Below are positions 43,464 to 52,798 of a stretch of 64,000 nucleotides of DNA, in pieces (position 1 is the first letter of the stretch; each line of letters opens with the position of its first letter). The stretch lies in the NCBI GenBank assembly GCA_016285885.1, contig JAEERP010000012.1, positions 1 to 64,000 of the forward strand, written 5' to 3'. A program made the position numbers and the translations under genes. The notes beneath the pieces are model-generated. The model was not told the origin of the DNA and made no database searches. It saw nothing but the letters and a program-made list of their open reading frames with translations. Source of the stretch: Paludibacteraceae bacterium (GTDB lineage: Bacteria; Bacteroidota; Bacteroidia; Bacteroidales; Paludibacteraceae).

Positions 43464-44900
43464 ATGGTACAGGATTTGAAAAAAGAGACCACACGTTCCA
43501 TCATCTGGAATGCGTTTGACAAGGTGGGGTTCCAGGTCGTGGCGTTTGTCGTCGGCTTGGTGACGCTTCGTTTGTTGTCGCCTCGTGATTTCGGCTTGAT
43601 CGGCGCGCTGGCGATCTTTACCGCCTTGTCCAATCTGCTGACGGAGAGCGGTTTCACCTCCGCCATGGTGAGACGCAAGCACAATACGGATGCGGAATAT
43701 GTGGCCGTGTTATGTTTCAATGTCTTATTGGGCGTGGTTTTCTATTCTGTGTTGTTCCTGACGTCGGATAGGATCGCGGACTACTACCACATGCCTGAAT
43801 TGGTTCCGTTGTCCTACTTCTTGTTTCTCTCCATCATTTTCAACTCGTTTGGGGTGGTGCAGAACATTGTGTTGACTCGTAACCTGGCGTTCAAGAAATT
43901 GTCCATCGCAAGCCTTGTTAGTGCGGCTGTGTCAGGTGTCGTGACTATTGTGCTGATCTTCTTGGGGTATGGCTACTGGGCGTTGGCTTGGCAGGTCGTG
44001 CTGCAACCGGCCATACGGGTCATGCTCCTGTGGATCTTCAGCGATTGGTACCCTAAGTGCGCACCAGACTTCTCCGTGATACGGGAACTCTTCTTGTTCA
44101 GTTTCTCCCTGATCGGTTCGAGCCTGATGAACACGTTTGTCCGTTATGTCTATAACCCAATCATCGGACGGTACTTCGGGGATGAGCGCCTGGGCTATTA
44201 TTCGGAATCCTATAAGTTTTATTTCTTGCCGGTTAATATCGTCGCCTCTACCTTCTCGGGTGTCGCATACCCTGTCTTGTCTAAATTGAATGACGATGTG
44301 CCTCGCCAATTGAACTATCTTAGGAAGATGATGAGGATGGTCGCATTCTCTATTTTCCCGATTCTTTTGGGCGTTATGGCTTGTTTCGACAACTTGGTGG
44401 AGGTGGTGCTTACCGAGAAGTGGTTGCCGATCGTTCCTTACTTTAGGATCTTGGCGATCGCTGGTCTTGTGGGACCGATGCATACGATGTGCCTGAACCT
44501 GATGGTGGTGAAGGGTTTCCCGAAAAAGAATTTTGTCATGGAGGGCGTGCGAAACGGCCTGACGTTGTCGTTTCTCTTCCTCTTCCACGATTCGATAGAA
44601 GAGATGCTTTGGGGCTTTGTGGCGGCTAACCTCTTGTCGTATGTGGTGGATCTCTTCTTTGTACGTAGGGTGGTGCGTTACTCAATCAAGGAACAGTTGG
44701 GTGATATTTATCCCTATCTGGGCATCTCTTGCTTCATGGCGGGCTTGGTCTATGTGGTGGGGTGGTTGGATTGCAGTGTCACGTTGCGGCTGATTCTACA
44801 GTTGCTGGTAGGTGCGGTCGCATACTTCTTTCCTGCTAAAATATTGGGGTCTAATGTTTTGAATGATGTGGTGAACGTCTTCTTGAAGAGAAAATCCTAG
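43464..44900 (+). CDS. Polysaccharide flippase (Wzx/MATE-like)
   Basis: A 478-aa inner-membrane protein with about 12-14 transmembrane helices, of the oligosaccharide flippase family that moves lipid-linked glycans across the membrane. The opening TTRSIIWNAFDKVGFQVVAF and the segment LLSPRDFGLIGALAIF are typical of the RfbX/WzxC class. No glycosyltransferase is adjacent, so the glycan is unknown. A TACCTTTG box at 43448-43455 overlaps the alternative GTG start; ATG 43464 would then be almost leaderless. If that box is not used, the true promoter is further upstream. Confidence 0.88.
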   Translation: MVQDLKKETTRSIIWNAFDKVGFQVVAFVVGLVTLRLLSPRDFGLIGALAIFTALSNLLTESGFTSAMVRRKHNTDAEYVAVLCFNVLLGVVFYSVLFLTSDRIADYYHMPELVPLSYFLFLSIIFNSFGVVQNIVLTRNLAFKKLSIASLVSAAVSGVVTIVLIFLGYGYWALAWQVVLQPAIRVMLLWIFSDWYPKCAPDFSVIRELFLFSFSLIGSSLMNTFVRYVYNPIIGRYFGDERLGYYSESYKFYFLPVNIVASTFSGVAYPVLSKLNDDVPRQLNYLRKMMRMVAFSIFPILLGVMACFDNLVEVVLTEKWLPIVPYFRILAIAGLVGPMHTMCLNLMVVKGFPKKNFVMEGVRNGLTLSFLFLFHDSIEEMLWGFVAANLLSYVVDLFFVRRVVRYSIKEQLGDIYPYLGISCFMAGLVYVVGWLDCSVTLRLILQLLVGAVAYFFPAKILGSNVLNDVVNVFLKRKS

Positions 44901-45050
44901 ACGTGTTCTATCGCCTCCGTTTCTATGGGGAAATATGTTACGATAGTATTGGCCGTTGACCAATGCACCGATATGTTGTGGACGTTATAAGCTTAATGCT
45001 TCGCCTCTCTTTGTATTGTGATTGTTGATTATAGAATTATTGCAGACTTC

Positions 45051-45151
45051 AAAAAAAACCAAAAGCAAGCCTTGAATTGACTTGCTTTTAGAAAACCATA
45101 AACCTTACATCTATAAAGAATCATGTTTCACAACATTACGATGCAAATATA
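45051..45151 (-). ncRNA. Candidate small RNA
   Basis: Read leftward, a TATATTTG box (45144-45151) is followed after about 50 nt by a perfect 9-bp hairpin AAAAGCAAG/CTTGCTTTT (45061-45069, 45081-45089) and then eight T. The predicted transcript is about 85-90 nt with no convincing ORF. It sits in the 465-bp gap between the flippase and the M6 protease and belongs to neither, as the protease stop is 277 nt upstream of the hairpin. The rest of that gap (45152-45365) shows only a CTTCCAAA/TTTGGAAG palindrome near 45303-45321. Confidence 0.4.
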
Positions 45152-45365
45152 GATATTATTTTTATACAGAAAAGGATTTACCCTCTTTTTTTTCACAAAA
45201 TAATTATTTTTTTATCTGCGATCGTACTCTTTCTGTCCCGAGACGATATGAATCTTTTCTCACCTTCCTGAGAATGCCTGTTCTGCCCCCTGTTTGAAAG
45301 GACTTCCAAACTTTGGAAGAAAGACCTTCCCGTAGGGGCCGCTCCAGCGAGAGAAGCCTTTTTTG

Positions 45366-47936
45366 TCAGTTCTTGATCACTTTTATCGTGAAGGTGGACT
45401 CTTTACCGACTATCTGGATGAAATAGACTCCCATGCGGTATTTCGCCCCGAAACGGATTTCTGCGGCGCCTTCTAGGATGTCTAACAGCTCACCTTGCGG
45501 GTTGTAGACGTATATGGTCTCGCCCGCTTGCGCACCGGATAGGATAAATTCGCCCTTGCCATCTCGTGAGACTTGGATGCGTTCGTTCGGGGTGTTGTAA
45601 TTGTCGGTCAATATGTCTTCCTTGATCAATGTGAAGCGGGTGCTGTCCATCTGCAGGTTCGTGGACAGTGATTCGCCTACGAATTGTATTTTGTGGACTC
45701 CCTTCTCTAAATGGATCTCCTTGGAGGAGCTTTTGCTGACAGCCTTGGTTGTGGTGAAGAACCATTTCTTCTCTTGTTTGTAGAGCGCTGGAATCATCAT
45801 TGTGTCCGAAACCTTTTGGTCTATCGTCAGGGAAAGGATGGCATCCGCTATGGTCTCGTTTTGGATCTCCATGTTGTATATACCGCTTTTTTGCACATCG
45901 ACGGTATACTGGACCCATTCGCCTGCGTTCAGGAAATCGATCGCATAGTTCGATTCGTTGACTTGAACCATAGGGAAATATTCGTTGTCGTCCCTCGCAT
46001 CTTTTATCTGACGAGCGTCTACCGTTCGTGTGGTGTAGAATGCCACTTCGGCGCCGCCACGGTCATATCCTTCCATCTGGAACGTGCCCGGAATAGTGTA
46101 AGGGGTTCCGTTCAGAGGGGTGGATTCGTATACGACCAGTGTGAATTCGTGGAAGGCTGTTTTGCCTTTGCTGTCGGTTACTTTCAGGGAGAATGTCGTC
46201 TCGCCCGCCTGGGTGGGGATACCATGGATCACACCGGAGGCTGACAATTCCAGGCCTTCCGGAAGGTCACCGTCGTAGATATCTATTACATATGGTGCGT
46301 CACCTCCCTGCAAGATGATGCTGTCGGTGTAATTGCGGTTGATAATCGCTTTAGATAACGCTTCCGTGACGAATTCAGGCTTCTCGATGTAATGTCCGCA
46401 GCGGAAGGTCATTACGTCGCCTCCCTCGCTGAAATCCCAAAGGTATATGCCTGATTTCTCGTCGCCTCGCCACTTGGCGCTAGGGTCTGAGTCGTCGTTG
46501 AACACATCCGGTCCGTTGCCCTTCTTCCAAAATGGGTGCTCATATTGTGCCGGCCTACATTCAAGCAACTCCTCTTTGTCTGGGTAGCAGTTGTCTCCGT
46601 CATCGTAGCTGTGCCAGATGAAGATTCCGGTCTCTTTGTGGGTTCGGCTGTGTAGATAGTGTACATCTCTGATCTCCAGGTAATATTTGTCCTTGAAGTT
46701 GTTGCCGCTTCCTCTGTACACGGCGGCGTATCCACGGCCCTTTTTGAGGTTGATGACGCGCCCGTCTTTGATGTCGGTAATGTCCGTCTGATAGTCTAGC
46801 CAACCCATTTGGTCGAGCGCCCATGGGTTCGGATAGGGTGGGTTGGTCTCGCTGCTGATGGAGAAGGCGTCTCCGATGTTGTAATAGGAGGCGTTGTTTG
46901 GCTCGTGCTCCTCGTATTGGTAGAAATCAGGCCAACCGCAGATGAGGTGCCCATTTTCATGAACGAATGTGCCCATGGTGAGTTTGGAGCCAATGTCGGT
47001 CATCTGATAACTATGGTAGATGTTAAACCCACGGTATCTCCAGTCTTTCACCTTCACTTCGTCGAAATTGCTCACATAGCTTTGATGAGGCCATAGTCCC
47101 GTGCCCCACTCGTTTTTGCATTTTCCTGCGTATAGCACATTCAACGCCTTGATGCCATTGTATTCGTTCGCGGTCAACTTCTGCAGCTTGTCGGGATGTG
47201 CCTCCCCCCATGCATTGATGGCGTTTTGTACCTGCGGGTAAAATTGGTCCACGGTATATTCTGTCGCTGTGACCGGCGCATAGTCGCTATACTCCTTTTC
47301 GGCCGTGTAGAATTGGTCTGGCACGAAATTGATGTAGGTGAGTTTGCCGTTCGAAATCCAGTGGAAATACTCTTTGATGGAACATTTGTTGCCAAATATT
47401 GGATTATTGTCTCCGTTCAAGAACACCTCTATCTGATCCCTTGAAACACTTGATTTCGTGCTGGGGAAATCGATGATGACACAAAGTCCATAGATTGTGT
47501 CTGGCAGTGCGTTGGCGACTCTGAGGACAGGACCTTCTTGGCTGGTTTCGGGTTTGTTCAGCTTGGCCCTGGTTCTCTTGATCTTCTCGCTCCGGCTCTC
47601 CTTGCTGATGCGTAGGCGCGGTTGCAGGATCGCCTTCACCTCGCTCGGCGTTTCGCCCCCTTTGTAGACGATGCCGGTTGACGCATACTCTTTCCCGTCC
47701 TTGGAGAGCATGGCGTAGCATATTTCTCCGCTCTTCTCGTCTTTCGTGAGCGTATAATGATCCTCCGATTCCGCATCGATATAGAGGTCCGTCCCATAGA
47801 GATAGACGGTTATAGAATCTCCGTTGGGCTGTGTCATCATATGGGGCGTCCCGTTGTAGACCATGGCTGACATGGAACCCGTGCCCACAAAAAAGATGAA
47901 TATAAATAGGCTAATATATAACAGTGTACGTTTCAT
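45366..47936 (-). CDS. Secreted M6 family metalloprotease with T9SS sorting domain
   Basis: An 856-aa secreted protein. ATG 47936 begins a clear signal peptide (MKRTLLYISLFIFIFFVGTG); the frame extends 11 codons upstream without merit. A propeptide is followed by the M6 protease domain (about 150-500) with zinc motif HENGH (HExxH) in GTFVHENGHLICGWPDFYQY. Next are a putative Ig domain (about 515-590; LPEGLELSASGVIHGIP), a CBM6-like beta-sandwich (about 605-770; AGEWVQYTVDV, GVHKIQFVG), and a type A C-terminal sorting domain ending MGVYFIQIVGKESTF. It probably digests extracellular protein. A TATATTTG box at 47967-47974 is a likely promoter. Confidence 0.92.
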   Translation of the reverse strand: MKRTLLYISLFIFIFFVGTGSMSAMVYNGTPHMMTQPNGDSITVYLYGTDLYIDAESEDHYTLTKDEKSGEICYAMLSKDGKEYASTGIVYKGGETPSEVKAILQPRLRISKESRSEKIKRTRAKLNKPETSQEGPVLRVANALPDTIYGLCVIIDFPSTKSSVSRDQIEVFLNGDNNPIFGNKCSIKEYFHWISNGKLTYINFVPDQFYTAEKEYSDYAPVTATEYTVDQFYPQVQNAINAWGEAHPDKLQKLTANEYNGIKALNVLYAGKCKNEWGTGLWPHQSYVSNFDEVKVKDWRYRGFNIYHSYQMTDIGSKLTMGTFVHENGHLICGWPDFYQYEEHEPNNASYYNIGDAFSISSETNPPYPNPWALDQMGWLDYQTDITDIKDGRVINLKKGRGYAAVYRGSGNNFKDKYYLEIRDVHYLHSRTHKETGIFIWHSYDDGDNCYPDKEELLECRPAQYEHPFWKKGNGPDVFNDDSDPSAKWRGDEKSGIYLWDFSEGGDVMTFRCGHYIEKPEFVTEALSKAIINRNYTDSIILQGGDAPYVIDIYDGDLPEGLELSASGVIHGIPTQAGETTFSLKVTDSKGKTAFHEFTLVVYESTPLNGTPYTIPGTFQMEGYDRGGAEVAFYTTRTVDARQIKDARDDNEYFPMVQVNESNYAIDFLNAGEWVQYTVDVQKSGIYNMEIQNETIADAILSLTIDQKVSDTMMIPALYKQEKKWFFTTTKAVSKSSSKEIHLEKGVHKIQFVGESLSTNLQMDSTRFTLIKEDILTDNYNTPNERIQVSRDGKGEFILSGAQAGETIYVYNPQGELLDILEGAAEIRFGAKYRMGVYFIQIVGKESTFTIKVIKN

Positions 47937-48050
47937 GTCGGAATAATTAATTCGTTCGTAATCCCCCAAATATAAGAATTTTTGGGGAAGTTGTATAATT
48001 TATTTAAATCAAATGTTTGTTTTCCTCCGCAAACAACATAATCCCCCCTA

Positions 48051-48094
48051 AAAAACAAGAGGATGCCAAAAAATGACATCCTCTGTTTTTTATG
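48051..48094 (-). terminator. Bidirectional terminator downstream of fabF
   Basis: The stem AGAGGATGCCA/TGACATCCTCT (one mismatch) has an A-rich loop and T runs on both sides. It lies about 150 nt after fabF on the minus strand. Nothing else is recognised in 48095-48246. Confidence 0.75.
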
Positions 48095-48246
48095 GGCTAG
48101 GCGATCCCTTGTTTTTATGGTTTTCTTGGGCTCATGCCCTTTCGCCTAATAAAAATCACCCAATTGTATGCTCTATTCCCTTGTTATGGTTATTGTGGTT
48201 CACATCGTCCTCTAGCCTTTGAGAAGACCGTCAGACGTATGATAAA

Positions 48247-49473
48247 CTATTTTCTGATTGCTACACAAGCGTTGTGGCCTCCGAATCCCAAAGAGTTGGA
48301 GATGGCGATGGTCAAGTCCACCTTCTGGGCTTTGTTCGGCGTGTAGTCCAGGTCACATTCCGGATCTGGATTGTTGAGACCGATGGTAGGCGTCACGATG
48401 CCCTCTTGGAGAGACAAGGCCGATACGATCACCTCTACGCCACCAGCCGCGCCCAACATATGTCCGGTCATGGACTTGGATGAGCTGATGTGTGCTCTGC
48501 GAGCCTCCTTTTCGCCTAACGCCAACTTGAGGGCTTGGGTCTCCGAGGAGTCGTTCATATGGGTACCAGTACCGTGTGCGTTGACGTACAACGTGTCTTT
48601 CTCGCTGTAGTTCGCCTCGTCGATAGCCATCTTGATCGCTCTGGATGCGCATGTTCCGTCTGGTTTCGGTGCGGTGTAGTGATATGCGTCGCAGGTGTTG
48701 CCGTAGCCGCAGATCTCACCGTATATCTTAGCGCCCGATGCTTTCGCATGCTCATATTCCTCCAGGATGACGATTCCGGCGCCCTCACCGATGACGAATC
48801 CCTTGCGCTCCGCGTCGAATGGCAGGGAGGCGCGTTTAGGATCGCCCGACTTGGACAATGCCTTGCAGTTGGTGAAACCGCCGATCGCCAATGGATTGAT
48901 GGTCGCTTCCGCACCACCGGCGATGATAGCGTCCGCATAGCCGTATTTGATGGCTCTGTAGGCCTCACCGATCGCATGCGTACTGGTTGCGCAGGCAGTC
49001 ACGACTGGCAGGCATGGACCTTCCGCATGATGTGCGATGGCGATGTTGCCGGCCGCGATGTTGGAGATCATCATTGGAATGAATAGGGGAGAGACACGTC
49101 CCGGACCCTCCTCGAACATTTTTTTGCTCTCGTTGAGGAATGTCTGCATGCCACCGATTCCGGAGCCCACGTATACGCCGACTCTTTCGTTAGGCAATCC
49201 GAGGTCACCTCTGTCGTTCATCGCTTGCTGTGCGGCGGCGAGTGCAAATTGGCAGTAACGGTCCGCCTTGCGCGCCATGCCTTTCTCCACACCGAAGTCC
49301 TCGGCACGGAAATCCCGCACCTCACCTGCGATCTTCACTTCCAAACCGGTCGTGTCGATGTTCTGGATGAAGTCGATACCGCAAACTCCATTCTTCAGAT
49401 TCTCCCAAAATGTCTTGATGTCTTTCCCGATGGGCGAGATAATGCCCATACCTGTGATGACTACTCTTCTCAT
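48247..49473 (-). CDS. fabF: Beta-ketoacyl-ACP synthase II
   Basis: A 408-aa thiolase-fold condensing enzyme for fatty-acid elongation. The nucleophile Cys is in TACATSTHAIG (about 162) and the two histidines in NAHGTGTHMND (about 300) and SMTGHMLGAAGG (about 337). Length is typical. It is last in the fabH-fabK-fabF operon, 2 nt behind fabK. No acpP lies next to it in this window, unlike many bacterial fabF loci. Confidence 0.95.
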   Translation of the reverse strand: MRRVVITGMGIISPIGKDIKTFWENLKNGVCGIDFIQNIDTTGLEVKIAGEVRDFRAEDFGVEKGMARKADRYCQFALAAAQQAMNDRGDLGLPNERVGVYVGSGIGGMQTFLNESKKMFEEGPGRVSPLFIPMMISNIAAGNIAIAHHAEGPCLPVVTACATSTHAIGEAYRAIKYGYADAIIAGGAEATINPLAIGGFTNCKALSKSGDPKRASLPFDAERKGFVIGEGAGIVILEEYEHAKASGAKIYGEICGYGNTCDAYHYTAPKPDGTCASRAIKMAIDEANYSEKDTLYVNAHGTGTHMNDSSETQALKLALGEKEARRAHISSSKSMTGHMLGAAGGVEVIVSALSLQEGIVTPTIGLNNPDPECDLDYTPNKAQKVDLTIAISNSLGFGGHNACVAIRK

Positions 49474-49475
49474 GC

Positions 49476-50423
49476 TTATTTGATTCTGTTGTTAGCTTTG
49501 TTTAATAAGGCTTCCGCTTCATTCGCCATGGATTCAACGATCGCTTTCGCTGAGCGTTGCTCTTTGATGAGTCCTGCGATCTGTCCGGCCATGAAGGAAC
49601 CGCCCTTAGCGTCTCCGTCAACTACCGCTTTCCTGAGTGATCCTGCACCGAATGCCATGATCTCCTCGTCGGTGATGGTGTTGTCCTTCTCCATGTCCGC
49701 GAACTTCTTGGAGAATGGAGTCTTCAAGGAACGTACAGGGTGACCGAATCTCTTACCCGTCACGATGGTTGCCGTATCGCTGGCGGAGATGATCTTATCC
49801 TTGTAGGTTTGGCTGACGCAACATTCGTCTGCCACGAGGAAGCAAGTTCCGCACTGCACGCCCTCAGCTCCGAGCATGAAGGCTGCCGCCATGCCTCTAC
49901 CGTCTCCGATACCACCGGCTGCCAACACAGGGATCTTCACTGCGTCTACCACTTGAGGGATCAAAGCCATTGTGTTCAACTCTCCGACGTGACCACCAGA
50001 CTCGCAGCCTTCAGCCACTACGGCGCTCGCACCGATTCGCTCCATCAGGATGGCGAATGCCGCGGATGCGACAACTGGTATGACCTTGATGCCTGCTTCC
50101 AACCAAGCTTTCATGTATTTAGATGGATTGCCCGCACCTGTAGTGACGACATCCACTTTCTCTTCGATAACCACTTTCGCAACCTCCTCCGCAAATGGGC
50201 TTTGCAGCATGATGTTGACACCGAAAGGTTTTTTCGTCATTGTCTTGCACTTGCGTATTTCTTCTCTGACGTATTCTGCGTTGGCGTTCATGGCGGAGAT
50301 GAGTCCCAAACCTCCCGCTTCTGATACTGCACTAGCCAATTTGGCATCTGAAATCCATGCCATACCCCCTTGGAATATAGGGTACTGAATACCGATTAAA
50401 TCACAAATCTTACTTGAAATCAT
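49476..50423 (-). CDS. fabK: Enoyl-ACP reductase II (flavoprotein)
   Basis: A 315-aa FMN-dependent enzyme of the nitronate monooxygenase/FabK family. Family marks are IQYPIFQGGMAWI near the start, EAGGLGLIS, VVAEGCESGGHVGE, and VLAAGGIGDGRGMAAAFMLGAEGVQ for phosphate/flavin binding. Its place between fabH and fabF strongly supports enoyl-ACP reduction rather than nitronate oxidation. FabK enzymes are structurally unrelated to FabI and are known to resist triclosan. No fabI is seen in this window. Confidence 0.9.
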   Translation of the reverse strand: MISSKICDLIGIQYPIFQGGMAWISDAKLASAVSEAGGLGLISAMNANAEYVREEIRKCKTMTKKPFGVNIMLQSPFAEEVAKVVIEEKVDVVTTGAGNPSKYMKAWLEAGIKVIPVVASAAFAILMERIGASAVVAEGCESGGHVGELNTMALIPQVVDAVKIPVLAAGGIGDGRGMAAAFMLGAEGVQCGTCFLVADECCVSQTYKDKIISASDTATIVTGKRFGHPVRSLKTPFSKKFADMEKDNTITDEEIMAFGAGSLRKAVVDGDAKGGSFMAGQIAGLIKEQRSAKAIVESMANEAEALLNKANNRIK

Positions 50424-50451
50424 GTCTTTATCTTTTAGATTTTTGTCTTTT

Positions 50452-51399
50452 TTACCATCTGATTAGGCACGCTCCTGAAGAAAAACCAGCTCCGAATGCG
50501 CTGAATACCAATATGTCACCCTCTTTGATCATGCCCTGTTTGTTGATCTCGTCCAATAGTAACGGCACGCTTGCGGAGGAAGTGTTGCCTCGCCTCTCGA
50601 TGTTGTGAGGGAATTTTTCCTCCGGTTGGTCCAGGTGAGATTTTATGGCGTCCACGATGCGTAGGTTGGCTTGGTGTAACAAGAAGAATCTCACGTCTTC
50701 CGCTGTTAAGTGCGCCTTGTCCATTACTTCTTGTATGTCATGCGCCGAACTTTGTACGGCTAATTTGAATACTTCCCTTCCCTTCATCACCAGTTTGGCG
50801 TACTTCTCCTCTTGTTGGCTGAACGGAGTGGTTACCACTCTCGCGTTGCAGGTGAGTGCGTCACTATAGGTGGTTGATATGCTGATTTCGCAGTCTGGTC
50901 CCTCGTCTGTGATGATGATAGCTCCCGCGCCATCTCCGAACAGCACGCAGCTCTCGCGGCGGGTCCAGTCTGTCATTTTCGTCATGTGTTCCGCACATAC
51001 GATGAGGATTTTTTTCGCTCTGCCGGCTTTCATCAAACCGTTGGCGCAGTCTAATGTAAAGATGAAGCCTGAACAAGCGCCATTCAAGTCGAGAGATGGG
51101 CAATGAGCGCTGACCGCACCTTGAATGACGCAGGCGAGTGCTGGCGTCTCGAAGTCGTTGCTCACGTTGTGGCACAAGATGTAGTCCAATTCGGATGCGT
51201 CTATCTTTGCGTCTTTCAACGCTTCCTTCGCTGCTTGTATGGCCAATTGTGTGAGATCCTCGTCCGTCGACAACACTCTGCGACTTTTAATGCCCGTGCG
51301 GGTGGATATCCATTCGTCGCTCGTGTCCAAGAACTCCGCAAGCATGTCGTTGGTCACCTCTCTCCGTGGAATTGCACTTCCTGTTCCTATGATTTTCAT
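50452..51399 (-). CDS. fabH: Beta-ketoacyl-ACP synthase III
   Basis: A 315-aa condensing enzyme that starts fatty-acid synthesis from acyl-CoA and malonyl-ACP. Catalytic Cys is in LNGACSGFIFTLD (about 110), His in LLHQANLRI (about 240) and Asn in RGNTSSASV (about 270). Length is typical. It is the first gene of fabHKF, 28 nt before fabK. A TAATTTTG box at 51488-51495 on the minus strand gives a leader of about 80 nt. The usual plsX/rpmF neighbours are absent here. Confidence 0.95.
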   Translation of the reverse strand: MKIIGTGSAIPRREVTNDMLAEFLDTSDEWISTRTGIKSRRVLSTDEDLTQLAIQAAKEALKDAKIDASELDYILCHNVSNDFETPALACVIQGAVSAHCPSLDLNGACSGFIFTLDCANGLMKAGRAKKILIVCAEHMTKMTDWTRRESCVLFGDGAGAIIITDEGPDCEISISTTYSDALTCNARVVTTPFSQQEEKYAKLVMKGREVFKLAVQSSAHDIQEVMDKAHLTAEDVRFFLLHQANLRIVDAIKSHLDQPEEKFPHNIERRGNTSSASVPLLLDEINKQGMIKEGDILVFSAFGAGFSSGACLIRW

Positions 51400-51545
51400 C
51401 TTAAATCGTTACGTAATTAGCAGATTTGGAGCTCTGCTTGTTCACTCACCAATCTAATAACGCTGCTGCGCCCCTTTTTTGGCAATGCAAAATTAAAAAA
51501 TCCAATTCCATCGGGAAATTTTATGGTTTATTATGGTTTACGGCA

Positions 51546-51599
51546 CCCTTTAAAAGGGATAAAATTTCATATTTTGGGGTGAAATTCTGATTATTTTTG
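51546..51599 (+). promoter_or_regulatory. Promoter region of the LytTR regulator with palindromes
   Basis: A TATTTTTG box at 51592-51599 precedes the ATG by about 80 nt. Two perfect inverted repeats overlap it: CCCTTT-A-AAAGGG (51546-51558) and AATTTCA/TGAAATT (51563-51569, 51580-51586). They may be operators, possibly for self-control; LytTR proteins usually bind direct repeats, so another factor is also possible. Confidence 0.4.
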
Positions 51600-51679
51600 C
51601 GAAATGAGTAAATTTGGCTTTGTGAAAAAATTGTAACATGAAAATAAATTAACTATTTTCGCGCATTAAACGAATCAAG

Positions 51680-52516
51680 ATGGAGAGACATATACCTATA
51701 TTTATGACGGAGAAGAGGGGCATTCTGCACTTCCTTGCGCTGGTTTTTATCCTGGCGGCGCTCTTCTCTTTTGTTTATAGGCCGAATGTCTTTATCCGTG
51801 GTTTGGAGGGCGAGGGTAGGTCTAATTATTACGTCTTGTCCCTTGTTATCATAGGATACATTATTATGTCCGCCAGCCGTTTCGCTTTCTATAAGATAAA
51901 TCGGAAACATCCTTTCACCTTCCAGCAGTTTTGCTGGTGGATTGTTTTGGAATTGATTTTCATATCGTTAGGATTGTCCCTCGTGGGTTGGTCTGTGGAT
52001 TCCGCCCAGCGTCCTTTCCTGCCGATCATGTTGCATACGTCCATCTCGGTCGTCACTATCTTGGCGTTACCCTATACGATTTCCTGGCTCTACTTCGCAT
52101 TGCAGGAGAAAAAACAGGTGATCAGTGAGATTTCCTCCCAAATTAAGTTGGTGGATAAGGATCGTGAAGTCTTGAATTTCTACGATGAAAAGGGCGTTTT
52201 CCGCATTTCCATCCGTATAGATGATTTCCTGTATGCCCAATCAGCGGACAATTATATTTATATCTTCTACTTGAACAATCGTGGGGAAAAGATGCGCTTT
52301 ATGCTGCGCAATTCATTGAAGAGCATCGAGGAGTCTTTCTCCTCCTACAACATCCATCGTTGCCATCGTTTCTATGTGGTGAATTTCAGGAAGGTACGTG
52401 TCCTTCGTAAGTCAGCGGAGGGATTGCTGTTGGAACTCGATTCGGGCAATTCCTGCGAGGTTATCCCTGTCTCGAAGACGTATGCTACTATGGTGGCTGA
52501 GCTTTTCTCGAATTAG
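51680..52516 (+). CDS. Membrane-bound LytTR-family transcriptional regulator
   Basis: A 278-aa protein with four predicted transmembrane helices in the first about 150 residues and a C-terminal LytTR DNA-binding domain (about 180-275; IDDFLYAQSADNYIYIFYL, LKSIEESFSSYNIHRCHRFYVVN split by short gaps). It has no receiver domain, so it would sense through its membrane part. No partner kinase is adjacent. The class is common in Bacteroidota; targets are unknown. Confidence 0.85.
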   Translation: MERHIPIFMTEKRGILHFLALVFILAALFSFVYRPNVFIRGLEGEGRSNYYVLSLVIIGYIIMSASRFAFYKINRKHPFTFQQFCWWIVLELIFISLGLSLVGWSVDSAQRPFLPIMLHTSISVVTILALPYTISWLYFALQEKKQVISEISSQIKLVDKDREVLNFYDEKGVFRISIRIDDFLYAQSADNYIYIFYLNNRGEKMRFMLRNSLKSIEESFSSYNIHRCHRFYVVNFRKVRVLRKSAEGLLLELDSGNSCEVIPVSKTYATMVAELFSN

Positions 52517-52539
52517 GTTTGAGAACACCTTTTGAGCCT

Positions 52540-52760
52540 AAGGTCAATAATGATGCCCCTTCGGGGCTTAGGGGACAACGAGCGTTAAATGTTTAAGGCC
52601 TATAGTGTCGCTCCTTCGGCACAGGGGGGTACACCTCTGCCTGTGATGTGACAATCTCTTTGTGGCTTAGAACTTCATGTTGTATCACCTCCCCAGGTGT
52701 TGCCCTGGGCTATGTATAGGGTTGGTTTTACAGGCCGTGGGTTGTGCACGGCGTATAGTG
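52540..52760. repeat. Array of hairpins in a non-coding interval
   Basis: Between the LytTR gene and rlmH lie at least four clear hairpins: GCCCC-TTC-GGGGC (52555-52567), GTGTCG/CGGCAC (52605-52622), CCCAGG/CCTGGG (52692-52709) and GCCGTG/CACGGC (52734-52752); a weaker CAGG/CCTG pair lies at 52622-52644. The phrases around the CCTTCGG and CCTGGGCTATGTA parts resemble intergenic repeat modules seen in many Bacteroidetes genomes. No ORF is supported. Copy number in the genome cannot be judged from one window. Confidence 0.55.
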
Positions 52761-52798
52761 ATGCGCATTTCCCCCAATCAATTCTTAACTCTTAATCC

